NCBI RefSeq assembly: GCF_900112375.1
Contig: NZ_FOLS01000021.1
Coordinates: 62,001-126,000 of the forward strand
DNA length: 64,000 nt
From: Pseudomonas citronellolis
Lineage (GTDB): Bacteria > Pseudomonadota > Gammaproteobacteria > Pseudomonadales > Pseudomonadaceae
Reading direction: 5' to 3'
Both the position numbers and the translations under genes were made by a program. A model generated the notes under the pieces. The model worked only from the letters and a program-made list of their open reading frames with translations. It was not told the origin of the DNA and ran no database searches. How positions within the stretch are numbered: the stretch's first letter is position 1; each line of letters begins with the position of its first letter. Shown one piece after another: positions 16,268-26,559 of the stretch.

Positions 16268-17041
16268 ATGAGCCAACAGATTCTCGTCGAGCGCGAACAG
16301 GGCCTGCTGACCCTGCGCCTGAACCGCGCGGACAAGATGAACGCGCTGACCCGGGAAATGTACGCGGCCCTGGCCGACGCCCTGGAGGCCGCCGAGCACG
16401 ATCGCGGCGTGCGCGTGGTGCTGATCGCCGGCAACGCCGAGTGCTTCACCGCCGGCAACGACATCCACGATTTCCTCCAGTACCCGCCCAGCGGCCAGGA
16501 CAGCCCGGTGTTCCGCTTCATGCGCGCGCTGATGGAGTTCAGCAAGCCGGTGCTGGCGGCGGTGGCCGGCCCGGCAGTAGGCATCGGCACCACCCTGCTG
16601 CTGCACTGCGACCAGGTCTTCGTGGCCCGCGGCGCCAAGCTGAAGATGCCCTTCGTCAACCTCGGCCTGTGCCCGGAGTTCGGTTCCAGCTTCCTGGTGC
16701 CGCGCCTGCTCGGCCACGTCCGCGCCGCCAGCCTGCTGATGCGCGGCGACGGCTTCAGCGGTGAACAGGCGGTGGCCTTCGGCATCGCCAACGAGGCCCT
16801 GGCCGACGGCGCCGCCGCCCTCGAACGCGCCCGCGAAGTAGCCCAGGCCCTGCAAGCCCTGCCACCGGCGGCCCTGGCGCTGAGCAAGCGCCTGCTCAAG
16901 GCGCCGTACATCGATGAACTGCGCAAGGTGGTGGCGGAAGAGGGCGAACTGTTCGTCCAGCGCCTGAGTTCGCCGGAAGCCCTGGAAGCCCTGAGCGCCT
17001 TCACCCAGCGCCGCCAGCCGGACTTCTCGCGCTTCGCCTGA
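16268..17041 (+). CDS. Enoyl-CoA hydratase/isomerase family protein
   Basis: 257 aa, full-length crotonase fold. The oxyanion-hole regions are AGNAECFTAGNDIHDF and AVAGPAVGIGTTLLLHCD. A catalytic Glu is plausible in LCPEFGSSFLVP; the second catalytic acidic residue is less clear, so isomerase activity is as likely as hydratase. Strong AAGGAG ribosome site, 48 bp after the ferredoxin reductase on the same strand. No other beta-oxidation gene is adjacent. The order cyclase / reductase / hydratase / pykA is the one I recall from P. aeruginosa. Confidence 0.9.
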   Translation: MSQQILVEREQGLLTLRLNRADKMNALTREMYAALADALEAAEHDRGVRVVLIAGNAECFTAGNDIHDFLQYPPSGQDSPVFRFMRALMEFSKPVLAAVAGPAVGIGTTLLLHCDQVFVARGAKLKMPFVNLGLCPEFGSSFLVPRLLGHVRAASLLMRGDGFSGEQAVAFGIANEALADGAAALERAREVAQALQALPPAALALSKRLLKAPYIDELRKVVAEEGELFVQRLSSPEALEALSAFTQRRQPDFSRFA

Positions 17042-17051
17042 GCTGGCCAGC

Positions 17052-17297
17052 TGCCCACAGAAACTGTGGGCAGAGCTGTGCATAACCTTGGGGCCAACTT
17101 CCCGGGCGCCCGCCGGGCCTGGGTTGTGCGGTGTTGTGCGGTATTTGATCCATCGCCTGTTCCGCTGCCGAGCGGATTCTTCGTAAGTGCCTGATTTCGT
17201 GGAATTGTCCTACAGTCGGCCGGTGGGGCGGGTTGTGCGATCAGCGCACCGGGCTTGCCCACAATAACTGTGGGAAGGCCTGTGGATAAGCTTGGGG
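17052..17297. repeat. Two copies of a palindrome linked to a DnaA-box-like motif
   Basis: Copy 1 (17052-17093): CCCACAGAAACTGTGGGC, then CTGTGCATAACCTTGGGG. Copy 2 (17255-17297): CCCACAATAACTGTGGG, then CTGTGGATAAGCTTGGGG. Copy 2 contains TGTGGATAA, the exact complement of the DnaA box TTATCCACA; copy 1 differs by one base. Downstream of the enoyl-CoA hydratase gene, in a gap without genes. Confidence 0.6.
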
Positions 17298-17482
17298 CGG
17301 ATGTGTCGGGGGCGCGTGGTTGTTGGGGTTGGGTGGCGCTGGCGGGGTTTTGACCAGTGCGTAGGAGCTGCTGATCTATTGGGTTATTCCCCTTCGGGCC
17401 AGCGCAAGCGCTGTTCGCGATGGAGCCGCGTCCCGCGTTCGCGGGAATCCAGAAACTATAAGGCTGCACCGAGGTGCTCTTC

Positions 17483-17549
17483 GTAGGAGCGAGCTTGCTC
17501 GCGAATGAGCCCTGCTGCGGCGCCTGTTCGCGAGCAAGCTCGCTCCTAC
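17483..17549. repeat. Inverted pair of GTAGGAGCGAGCTTGCTCGC repeats
   Basis: Same arms as at 12061-12130, with a different centre, and preceded by a CTGCACCGAGGTGCTCTTC linker that recurs next to other repeats (35229, 41503). Just upstream (17431-17452) is half of the CCCGCGTTCGCGGGAAT repeat seen complete at 22678. Confidence 0.85.
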
Positions 17550-17614
17550 GAAAAGCTGTGCTCGCCTGCAATGTAGGAGGCGGACGGTCTTGCCGACTGC
17601 GCCAAGGTGCTTTC

Positions 17615-17747
17615 GTAGGATGGGTTGAGTTTGCGAAACCCATGCGGTCGTGGCGTTGGTGGGCGCACGCCGGTTGGTTTTGGATGGTGGCTTGGCCGCG
17701 GCCCTCTCCCTAACCCTCTCCCTTCAGGGAGAGGGCTGGGGAGAGGG
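17615..17747. repeat. Two further repeat families in the pykA 3' gap
   Basis: 17615-17645 holds GTAGGATGGGTTGAG..AAACCCAT, also present at 22850, 35243 and 41521. 17702-17747 holds CCCTCTCCC..TTCAGGGAGAGGG, a long pyrimidine/purine hairpin that recurs twice inside 50008-50287. The whole gap 17042-17841 (800 bp) is repeats; I see no gene in it. Confidence 0.8.
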
Positions 17748-17792
17748 TGCGGGGCTGGGCGAAAGTAATGAACCACAGGTGACTCCCTCCCC

Positions 17793-17822
17793 AAAAAAAC
17801 AAAGGCCGCCCAAAGGCGGCCT
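17793..17822 (-). terminator. Rho-independent terminator of pyruvate kinase
   Basis: AGGCCGCC-TTTG-GGCGGCCT stem read on the minus strand, followed after a short spacer by a run of seven T, 20 bp after the pykA stop. Confidence 0.88.
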
Positions 17823-17841
17823 CCATCACTCACCATCCCAC

Positions 17842-19293
17842 TCAGACCAACAGGTCCCCCACGTGCAGCACCTTCATGGTGTTGGTGCCGCCCTGGGTGG
17901 TGTAGCTGTCGCCCTTGGTCAGGATCACCCAGTCGCCCTTGGTCACCACGCCGCGTTGCAGCAGCGCGTCCACGGCTTCCTGGCTGACGCGCTCCGGCGG
18001 CAGCGCGGCCGGGTCGAAGGGGATGGTCTCGACGCCGCGGAACAGCGCCACGCGGGCCTGGGTCTCGCGGTGCGGGGAGTAGGCGAAGATCGGCACCGAG
18101 GAGCGGATGCGCGACATGATCAGCGGGGTGTAGCCGCTCTCGGTGAGGCAGATGATCGCCTTGATGCCCGGGAAGTGGTTGGCGGTGTACATGGCCGCCA
18201 GGGCGATGCTCTCGTCGCAGCGCTCGAAGGTCTGGCCCAGGCGGTGGCTGGACTTCTTCGTGGTCGGGTGCTTTTCCGCGCCCTGGCAGATGCGCGCCAT
18301 GGCCTGGACCGCTTCCACCGGGTATTCGCCGGCGGCGCTCTCGGCCGAGAGCATCACGGCGTCGGTGTAGTCGAGCACGGCGTTGGCCACGTCCGAGACT
18401 TCCGCGCGGGTCGGCATCGGGTTGTGGATCATCGACTCCATCATCTGCGTCGCGGTGATCACCGCCTTGTTGTAGCGGCGGGCGTGCAGGATGATTTTCT
18501 TCTGGATGCCGACCAACTCGGCGTCGCCGATTTCCACGCCGAGGTCGCCGCGGGCCACCATAACCGCGTCGCTGGCGCGGATCAGGCCGTCCAGCGCCTC
18601 ATCGTCGGCCACCGCTTCGGCGCGCTCGATCTTGGCCACCAGCCAGGCCTTGCCGCCGGCCTCGAGGAGCAGGCTGCGGGCGTATTCCATGTCCTTGGCG
18701 TCACGCGGGAAGGACACGGCGACGTAGTCCAGGTCCATGCTCGCGGCCAGCTTGATGTCGGCCTTGTCCTTGTCGGTCAGGGCCGGCGCGGTCAGGCCGC
18801 CGCCACGGCGGTTGATGCCCTTGTGGTCGGACAGCGGGCCGCCGATCAGCACTTCGCAGACCAGTTCGTCGGCCTTCACCTGCTTCACCACCATGACCAC
18901 GCGGCCGTCGTCCAGCAGCAGCTCGTCGCCCACGCCGCAGTCCTTGACCAGGTCCGGGTAGTCGATGCCCACGACTTCCTGGGTGCCGGCGTCGCGCGGG
19001 TGGCTGGTGGAGAAGCGGAAGCTGTCGCCCACGGCCAGTTCGATGCGCTTGTTGGCGAACTTGGCGATGCGGATCTTCGGCCCTTGCAGGTCGCCGAGCA
19101 GGGCGACGAAGCGGCCATGCTTGGCGGCCAGGTCGCGCACCAGCTGGGCGCGGGCACGGTGCTCGTCGGGGGTGCCGTGGGAGAAGTTCAGGCGGGCCAC
19201 ATCGATCCCGGCGAGGATCAGTTGCTCGAGGACTTCGGGGGACTGGCTGGCTGGGCCGAGGGTGGCGACTATCTTGGTGCGGCGGACGGACAT
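17842..19293 (-). CDS. pykA: Pyruvate kinase
   Basis: 483 aa from ATG 19293 (CAAGGAGT upstream). Transfers phosphate from phosphoenolpyruvate to ADP, last step of glycolysis/Entner-Doudoroff. Landmarks: RRTKIVATLGPAS at the N-terminus, RLNFSHG, DLQGPKIR, and the active-site Lys/Glu motif WLVAKIERAEAV followed by ARGDLGVE and the Mg-binding ITATQMMESMI. C-terminal domain from about 355. The size and neighbours (Usp, enoyl-CoA hydratase) fit PykA, the AMP/sugar-phosphate-regulated isozyme of pseudomonads. A 65-bp gap separates it from the upstream Usp gene, so they may be co-transcribed. Confidence 0.95.
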   Translation of the reverse strand: MSVRRTKIVATLGPASQSPEVLEQLILAGIDVARLNFSHGTPDEHRARAQLVRDLAAKHGRFVALLGDLQGPKIRIAKFANKRIELAVGDSFRFSTSHPRDAGTQEVVGIDYPDLVKDCGVGDELLLDDGRVVMVVKQVKADELVCEVLIGGPLSDHKGINRRGGGLTAPALTDKDKADIKLAASMDLDYVAVSFPRDAKDMEYARSLLLEAGGKAWLVAKIERAEAVADDEALDGLIRASDAVMVARGDLGVEIGDAELVGIQKKIILHARRYNKAVITATQMMESMIHNPMPTRAEVSDVANAVLDYTDAVMLSAESAAGEYPVEAVQAMARICQGAEKHPTTKKSSHRLGQTFERCDESIALAAMYTANHFPGIKAIICLTESGYTPLIMSRIRSSVPIFAYSPHRETQARVALFRGVETIPFDPAALPPERVSQEAVDALLQRGVVTKGDWVILTKGDSYTTQGGTNTMKVLHVGDLLV

Positions 19294-19358
19294 GCGGGAC
19301 TCCTTGGAAGACGAGCGTGCGGGCCGGCGGCGGGAGCCGGGCCGGCCCGGCGGCCATC

Positions 19359-20288
19359 TTACCCCTTTTCCGATGACGGTTCGCCTGCCGGCTTGAGCAC
19401 CAGCAGGTCGCACTCGACTTCTTCCAGCACGCGCTCGGCGGTATGCCCGATCAGCGCGCTTTCCAGCTGGCCACGGGCCACCGCGCCCATCAGCAGCAGG
19501 TCGATGCCCTGGTTGCGGACGAACTCGGGGATCACCTCCTCGGGGAAGCCCTGCAGCAGGTGGGTGTCGCCGGCGGCCATGGCCGGGTGGGCGGCCATCA
19601 GCATGTGCAGGGCCTGGCGGTGGTGCGCTTCGGTGGCCTTCAGGTGTTCGTCGTAGCTGCCCAGCAGTTGGGCGTCGAAGGCCAGGGTCTGCGGCAGCGC
19701 CACGTAGGCGTGCAGGTAGCTCGCGTGCAGGCCCAGGCGGCGGTTCAGTTCCAGCGCCGTGGCGATCAGCCGGCGGTCCAGCTTCGCCGGCTTGTCGCCT
19801 TCGTGCAGCGGGTCGAGGGCGGCGCACAGCTTGCGCCCCTCCCAGGTGCCGTGGTGGACCAGCCACAGCGGCACCTCGCAATGGCGGATCAGCTGCCAGT
19901 CGGTGTTGGTCAGGAACAGGCGCTTGAGCAGGCCGTGGCGGCTGCTGGACTTGAGCACCAGGTCGGGCTGGTGTTCGGCCACGGCGGCGAGTATCTCGCG
20001 GTACAGCGGCTTGCCCCAGCGGGTGTGGCAGCGCACCTCGATGCCGGCCTGGCGCAGCGGCGCGGCCAGCTTGTCGAGCCAGTCCAGGCGCTCGGTCTGC
20101 TGCAGGATGCGCACCCGCTCCAGCTCGTGCTGCGGGATCAGCAGGCCGTTGTCCAGCGCCGGGTTGTAGTCGCACACCAGCAGGGTCACGCCGGCGCCGC
20201 TGCGCTCGGCGATCCACTGGGCGCGGGTCAGGGCTGGCTGGTCGTCGCGGGTGGGGTCGATGACCACCAGCAGGTGCTGCAGTTTCAT
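19359..20288 (-). CDS. Tandem universal stress protein, UspE-like
   Basis: 309 aa with two Usp domains (about 1-145 and 150-300). The second contains a GAVARGQLESALIGHTAERV stretch close to the ATP-binding G-2x-G-9x-G-S/T motif; the first lacks a full version (KSSSRHGLLKRLFL). This is the E. coli UspE layout. Cytoplasmic, likely stress- or anaerobiosis-related. 65 bp upstream of pykA on the same strand. Confidence 0.9.
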   Translation of the reverse strand: MKLQHLLVVIDPTRDDQPALTRAQWIAERSGAGVTLLVCDYNPALDNGLLIPQHELERVRILQQTERLDWLDKLAAPLRQAGIEVRCHTRWGKPLYREILAAVAEHQPDLVLKSSSRHGLLKRLFLTNTDWQLIRHCEVPLWLVHHGTWEGRKLCAALDPLHEGDKPAKLDRRLIATALELNRRLGLHASYLHAYVALPQTLAFDAQLLGSYDEHLKATEAHHRQALHMLMAAHPAMAAGDTHLLQGFPEEVIPEFVRNQGIDLLLMGAVARGQLESALIGHTAERVLEEVECDLLVLKPAGEPSSEKG

Positions 20289-20352
20289 GGTCGGCTCCTC
20301 GCTTGGCTACTGCCATTGCAGTGCAAGCGTAGCCGGCCCGGCTTGACCTGCG

Positions 20353-21159
20353 TCAGTCGCCGCCCTGGTTCAGCGCCTGGTCCAGGTGGCGCGCGGCCTT
20401 GTTCGCCAGCTCGCCGTCGGGATAGTCCACCAGCAGGTGGCGCAGGTAGCCGATGGCCTTGGCGCGGCTGGGGTGCGGGTTGTCGGGTGCCATGTACATC
20501 AGGCCCAACTGGTACAGCGCCTTCTGCTTGATGTCGGCGGGGATGGCCGGGTCGTTGACTGCCAGCAGGTACAGTTGCTCGGCCTCGGCGACGCGGTCCT
20601 TGAGCACCGCGCGGCGCGACAGCAGGGTCATGTCCGGGTCGAGGCTGGTCTTGTTCAGGTCGAGGTTCTGCTGCGGCTTCCAGGTGGCCAGCAGCTCGCG
20701 GGCGTTCTTCTGCACCGGCTCCTTCGCCCGCTGGCGGATCATCAGGATGCGCGCGTCGGCGTGGCTGGCCGCGGCGGTGCCGGGGAACTCGCGGTCGATG
20801 CGCTGGAAGTAGTCCAGGGCCTTGGCGTCGTCGCGCTGGTCGTTGTAGCGGCTCATGTAGATCAGGCCGATCTGGTACAGGGCGATGGCGCGCACGTCCG
20901 GGCTGTAGCGGCTATTGTCGTAGCCGCTGAGGTAGAGCTTCTCGGCCTCGGCGCTCTTGTTGTCGCGGATGGCCTGGGCGCTGTAGGTGAGCAGGTCGCC
21001 TTCTTCCTCCACCGCGGCGGTCATGCGGTCGCTCTTGAGCTTCTTGTACTCGGCGACTTCGCCGGTGGTGACCTGGGCGACGAACAGCGGCGTGGTCGGC
21101 GAGCAGGCGGCCAGCAGGCCCAACAGGACCGCGAGGGGCAGGGCGGGGTGCAAGCGCAT
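20353..21159 (-). CDS. Tetratricopeptide-type lipoprotein
   Basis: 268 aa. Lipoprotein signal peptide with lipobox LLAAC at about residue 19, then helical repeats of TPR/Sel1 type (ALYQIGLIYMSRYN at about 90 and ALYQLGLMYMAPDN at about 213 are clear paired units). Probably outer-membrane anchored and facing the periplasm. It is divergent from the small lipoprotein at 21261. Specific role unknown. Confidence 0.82.
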   Translation of the reverse strand: MRLHPALPLAVLLGLLAACSPTTPLFVAQVTTGEVAEYKKLKSDRMTAAVEEEGDLLTYSAQAIRDNKSAEAEKLYLSGYDNSRYSPDVRAIALYQIGLIYMSRYNDQRDDAKALDYFQRIDREFPGTAAASHADARILMIRQRAKEPVQKNARELLATWKPQQNLDLNKTSLDPDMTLLSRRAVLKDRVAEAEQLYLLAVNDPAIPADIKQKALYQLGLMYMAPDNPHPSRAKAIGYLRHLLVDYPDGELANKAARHLDQALNQGGD

Positions 21160-21260
21160 GGCATCTCCTTGGCGCCGGGGCGGGTTCCCTGCGCAGTCTA
21201 GTGATGCCCTTCAGCGCGGCCAAGGCGCGCCGATACAGTTCCCAACGGAGGATATGCCCC

Positions 21261-21632
21261 ATGCGAACCCTGTGCATCCTGGCCCTGGCGGCGAGTGTTA
21301 CCGGCTGCAACAGCTGGTCGACCAACAAGAACCTGGACAACGCCTACCGCGCCTACGAGCGCGGCGATTGCGAGCAGGTGATGCTCGACCTGTCGCGCAC
21401 CGAGCGCAAGAGCCGCGCGCGGCCCTGGCTGCAGCCGGAGATATCGATGCTCCGCGGCCTGTGCCTGGAGCGCCAGAAGTACTACGTCGACGCGGCGCAG
21501 ACCTACGATTTCATCATCGCCCGCTATCCGAGCAGCGAATATGCCTACCGCGCCAAGGCGCGCCTGGAGACGCTGCGCCAGAATGGGCGCCTGACGGGCG
21601 AGGCCGCCCAACCGTTGCCGGTGCGTCCCTGA
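21261..21632 (+). CDS. Small TPR-like lipoprotein
   Basis: 123 aa from ATG 21261, with GGAGGA upstream; the longer frame from 21201 has no signal peptide. Lipobox ASVTGC at about residue 16. The body contains helical hairpins of TPR type (LDNAYRAYERGDCEQVMLDL, KYYVDAAQTYDFIIARYPSS). Divergent from the other TPR lipoprotein, and both may act in the same envelope process. Unknown function. Confidence 0.78.
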   Translation: MRTLCILALAASVTGCNSWSTNKNLDNAYRAYERGDCEQVMLDLSRTERKSRARPWLQPEISMLRGLCLERQKYYVDAAQTYDFIIARYPSSEYAYRAKARLETLRQNGRLTGEAAQPLPVRP

Positions 21633-21708
21633 CCGCCGGTCGTTGCCGCCTTGAGCGGGCCCGGGTGCTCGCTAAGCTCAAGAGGCTGCCTTCAAGGAGG
21701 AGGTTGCG

Positions 21709-22134
21709 ATGCGTGCGTTGCTGTGCCTGTGCATGGCCCTGGCCCCCTTGCTGGCAGCGGCCGACATCTATCGCTGGACCGATGCCCAGGGCAAGGTGCA
21801 TTTCAGCGAAACCCCTCCGCCCGGCGCGCAGCGCGTCGAGGTCCGGCCGCAGGTGGTCGAGCGCGATGCCGCCACGCGCGAGCGCGAGGAGCGTACCCGC
21901 CAGTTCTACCAGGCGCGCAGCGAGGAGCAGGCCGCGGCGCGCAGCCGTGCCGCCGAGCAGCAGGCCAAGGCGGGCGCCGAGTGCGACCGCCTGCGCGACC
22001 AGTTGGCGACATTGCAGCGCGGAGGTCGCTACTACTCCACAGATACCAAGGGTGAACGCCTCTACTATAGCGACGAACAGATCGATGCCGCTCGTCGCTC
22101 GCTGGCCGAGCGGGTGGCCGAAGGTTGCCGTTAG
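21709..22134 (+). CDS. DUF4124 domain periplasmic protein
   Basis: 141 aa with a signal peptide (MRALLCLCMALAPLLAAA). The DUF4124 core DIYRWTDAQGKVHFSETPPPG follows directly. A long charged coiled-coil (about 50-100, rich in R, E and A) and a C-terminal YYSTDTKGERLYYSDEQI complete it. Strong AAGGAGG site. Periplasmic, function unknown; common in pseudomonads. 76 bp after the small lipoprotein. Confidence 0.82.
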   Translation: MRALLCLCMALAPLLAAADIYRWTDAQGKVHFSETPPPGAQRVEVRPQVVERDAATREREERTRQFYQARSEEQAAARSRAAEQQAKAGAECDRLRDQLATLQRGGRYYSTDTKGERLYYSDEQIDAARRSLAERVAEGCR

Positions 22135-22193
22135 TGCTGGCCGCAGGGCGGTCGCGCCGTCATACTGGGTAAAACTCATAGCGAATAGCCATT

Positions 22194-22553
22194 ATGCGTC
22201 ATCAACGACACATAGAGCGCCATCAGCTGCCGTACTACCTGAAGGTGTTCAATAGCATCACCGACAAGCCCATGGGTTACCTGGGCAACGTATCGCTGGA
22301 CGGCATGCTGCTGATCAGCCAGCTGCCGATGCTGGTGGGCGGGCGATTCGACATGCGCCTGAAGATCCCCGGGCAGGACGGCAAGCTCCAGCACATCGAC
22401 TTCAGCGGCACCTGCCAGTGGTGCCACGAAGACGTCACCCCGGGCAGCTTCGACTCCGGCTTCAGCCTGGTGGCGCCGCCGGCGGAGTACGTCGAGCTGG
22501 TCGAAGCGCTGCGCCGTTATTTCAGTTTTCGCCGCCAGGTGGAGTCGGTCTGA
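22194..22553 (+). CDS. PilZ domain c-di-GMP receptor-like protein
   Basis: 119 aa. Both c-di-GMP binding signatures are present: RxxxR at residues 5-9 (RHIER) and N-x-S-x-x-G in GNVSLDGMLL. The remainder is a single beta-barrel PilZ domain, so it is a stand-alone adaptor. A GGDEF cyclase and BifA are encoded in the same window. No good Shine-Dalgarno is visible, suggesting weak translation. Confidence 0.88.
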   Translation: MRHQRHIERHQLPYYLKVFNSITDKPMGYLGNVSLDGMLLISQLPMLVGGRFDMRLKIPGQDGKLQHIDFSGTCQWCHEDVTPGSFDSGFSLVAPPAEYVELVEALRRYFSFRRQVESV

Positions 22554-22675
22554 GCCGCGGGATGCGCTGAACCGACCTGGGCGGTAGTGAAGGAAAGGGA
22601 AACATCGGCGGTACGCGAATGATACGTGTAGGAGCGGGCGTGGCGTGTGGGACGACCCGTAGGAGCAACTGTCTA

Positions 22676-22882
22676 TTGGGTTCCCGCGTTCGCGGGAATG
22701 ACGTCGGAAAACACGAATCTTAATCCCGTCATTCCCGCGAACGCGGGAACCCAGAAAACAACGTAGGCGGATCTCATCCGCGAATCGCGCCGATACGCCA
22801 GGCTATCGCGGACAAGGTCCGCTCCTACGAGTGCGGGAGAAACGCCGTCGTAGGATGGTGTTGAGCGAAGCGATACCCATCG
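22676..22882. repeat. Three adjacent repeat families in a 396-bp gene-free gap
   Basis: 22678-22754: facing copies of GTTCCCGCGTTCGCGGGAAT. 22763-22828: hairpin pair GGCGGATCTCATCCGC and GCGGACAAGGTCCGC with a linker, whose reverse complement recurs at 35302-35369. 22850-22882: GTAGGATGGTGTTGAGCG. The rest of 22554-22949 shows no gene. Confidence 0.8.
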
Positions 22883-22949
22883 CCACCGTCGGCCGTGCCA
22901 CCGGGACGTCCGGCGGGGCCGGAGCCCTACGCGCAATGCAAGGCGCCCG

Positions 22950-24277
22950 TCACAGCGCCCCGGCGCGCTTCCAGCCCAGGTAGCGGCTGACCAGTTCCGG
23001 ACCCAGTTGGCTGGGTCTGGCGTCCAGCACCGGCACGCCATTGGCCAGCAGCTTTTCGTGCAGGCCGGCTCGGGCGTTCAGGTAGTCCAGGGCGCCGCAA
23101 TAGGTCAGCGCTTCGTCGTAGCCCTGCACCGGCGTCTGCCGCAACTGGTCGAGCACTTCCTCGCGCAGGCTGGCGACCAGCACGCGGTGCTGGCGGCCGA
23201 GGCGGCGCACCGCGCCCAGCAGTTCCTCGTCGTCCTCGTCGCGCAGGTTGGTCACCAGCACCACCAGGGCGCGGCGGCGTTGGCGCGTGAGCAGGGCCTG
23301 CACGGCGGCCGCGTAGTCCGCCGGGCGCTGGCTGCTGTCCAGGTCGTAGACGGCGTTGAGCAGCGCGCCCAGCTGGGCATTGCCCTTGGCCGGCGGCAGG
23401 TGGCGCGGCCGCTCGCCGGCGAAGGTCTGCAGGCCCACGGCGTCGCCCTGGCGCAGGGCCACGTAGGCCAGCAGCAGGCTGGCGTTGAGGGCGTGGTCGA
23501 AGTGCGAGAGGTCGCCGTCCTTGCTGCGCATGTGGCGGCCGCAGTCGAGCAGGAAGAGGATCTGCTGGTCGCGTTCGTCCTGGTACTCGCGGGCGATGGG
23601 CGTGCGCTTGCGCGCGGTGGCCTTCCAGTCGATCTGGCGCAGGGTGTCGCCGTCGCGGAATTCGCGCAGCTGGTGGAATTCCAGGCCCAGGCCGCGGCGC
23701 TGGCCGGGGCGCACGCCGATGCGGCTGAGCCAGTGGTCCACGGCCATCAGCTCGGCGCCGTAGATACGCGCGAAGTCGGGGTAGACGCGGGTTTCGTCGC
23801 GCACTTCAAGGAAGCGCCGGCCGCGCCACAGGCGCAGCGGGCTGGGCAGTTCCAGCTCGCAGCGGGGGAAGACGAAGTGGCCGCGCTGCAGCGGCCGCAC
23901 GCGGTAGCCGAGCTGGGTGGTCTCGCCCGGGTGCAGTTCCGCAGCCAGGGGCAGGTGCTCGAAGTCCATGCCCGAGGGCAGGTGGTCGAACAGCGTCACC
24001 CGCAGGCGCTGGCCGAAGCCGTGCTGCAGTTGCAGGCGCACTTCGCTCCAGCGCCCCAGCGGCAGGTTGCCGGCCAGCTGGCGTTGCAGGCGCGGGCTGG
24101 GCAGGCGGCGCAGCCACAGGGCGTCGCCCAGGGCCAGGCCGAGCAGGGCCAGCAGCAGGACCCACCACAGCTGTTGCAGCCAGGCCGGCGCCGGGCTGCC
24201 CAGGGCCGTGGCGCTGCCCAGGCCGATGGCGGCCAGGGCCAGCGCGGCGAGCAGCGCGAGCAGGACGCGCGATGGCT

Positions 24278-24281
<4 letters not shown>
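22950..24281 (-). CDS. DUF58 domain protein of the MoxR cluster
   Basis: 443 aa from ATG 24281, overlapping the MoxR stop by 4 bp. Two N-terminal membrane segments (about 7-28 and 36-55), then a beta-rich region and a DUF58 core with REFRDGDTLRQIDWKATARK (about 205-225) and a von Willebrand A-like domain (FLLDCGRHMRSKDGDLSHFD). DUF58 proteins are standard partners of MoxR AAA+ ATPases. Last gene of a seven-gene minus-strand series. Confidence 0.88.
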
Positions 24282-25284
<1,003 letters not shown>

Positions 25285-25288
<4 letters not shown>

Positions 25289-26559
25289 AGGGCATTCCTG
25301 AGGCTTTGCAGGTGGGCGACCTGGCGGGTGAATTCGGCGGCGCTCATGCGGGGCGCCGGGTAGGGCCGCATGGCCTGGCTGATGGCGCTGACCGGCAGGC
25401 GCGTCATGCGCCCGAGCAGTTGCCACTGTTCGGCGATCGGCAGGCGTTCGAAGCCCGGCTGGCGCTGCCGCGCGCGGCGCAGCACGTCGCGCTGCAGGCC
25501 TTGCACCAGGGCCACGTGGCCGCGCTGGCGGAGCAGGAAGTCGGCGCCGGCGCGCAGGTGTTCCACCAGTTGCCGGCGGGCGCGGCTGGGCACCGGTTGC
25601 AGCGGGCCCTGGCGCTGGCCGGCGCGCCACAGCAGCAGCGCCAGCAGCAGGGCGAGGGCGACGAGCGCCTGCGGGTAGTTGCGCAGCAGCAGGTTGAGCA
25701 GGCTGTCGCCGTCGGTGCGGTAGACCAGGGTCACGGCGCTGTCCTGGGTCAGGTACCAGAGCAGCCAGGCGTTGTCGTAGGCGTCGAGGTTGGCGGTCTG
25801 CCAGATCCAGTTGTCGGTCAGCACCGTGACCAGGCCGTCGCCCAGCTGCAGTTGCAGCAGGTGGGTGGCGTCGTGGCTGTTGGCCCAGGCGTAGGCGAGG
25901 TTCTTCGAGTCGTAGAGGTGGTACTCGGTGTCGAAGCCGATGTAGGCCGGGGCCTGCTCGTTCTCCAGGTAGAGCTTGGTCAGGTCCGGGTAGGCGTCCG
26001 CGTCCTCTTCTTCCTCGGCCTTGGCCGGGTCCGCCGTGGGGGACGCTGGCTGCTCGACGCCCTTGGGCGGCGGCACCTTGGCCGGCGGCGCGGCCTCGCC
26101 ATCGGCTTCGGGCTTGTCGGCGCTGGCGCCCTTGTCCAGGTCCTCGGTCAGGTATTGCTGGATGCCCAGCGGGTCGAGCAGCAGGTCGCCGCTCTTGCCG
26201 TCCTTCTCGTCCCACAGGCGCTCGGCGGTGACGATCAGGTGGCCGCCTCGGCGCGCCCAGTCGAGCAGGGCGCGGTTCTGCGCGGGGGTGACGTTCTCGC
26301 GGCCGCCCAGCAGGATCAGGGTGTGGCCCTGGCTGGGCAGGTTGTCGAGCACTTCCAGGCCCTTGGCGCTGTCGACCCGCAGGCCGCGGCCGCGGAGGAA
26401 GCGTTCGGCGGCCAGGTAGGGATTGGCCCGCACCTCGGGGGAGGGGCCGTGTTCGATCTTCTCCGGGTAGGGCCGCAGGTTCTGGTACAGGTACCAGGCC
26501 ACGGCGGCGCCGACCAGCAGCACCAGCACGCCGAGCAGCCAGCGGGTGGAGCGGCTCAT
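25285..26559 (-). CDS. DUF4350 membrane protein of the MoxR cluster
   Basis: 424 aa from ATG 26559. One N-terminal TM (about 6-24), a large periplasmic-type domain containing the DUF4350 core (NPYLAAERFLRGRG, HTLILLGGRENVTPAQNRAL), a low-complexity acidic/proline insert (about 150-190), a second TM (about 310-328) and a cytoplasmic C-terminal domain. 4-bp overlaps at both ends. Function unknown; always found with MoxR and DUF58 in such clusters. Confidence 0.85.

Noticed and set aside
17052..17297. Replication origin because of TTATCCACA
   Set aside because: Only one exact DnaA box, no dnaA/dnaN/gidA neighbours, no AT-rich unwinding region; kept only as a repeat of interest.
22554..22949. 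Small RNA gene in the PilZ-DUF58 gap
   Set aside because: All stem-loops there belong to dispersed repeat families; no promoter plus terminator pair unique to the gap.
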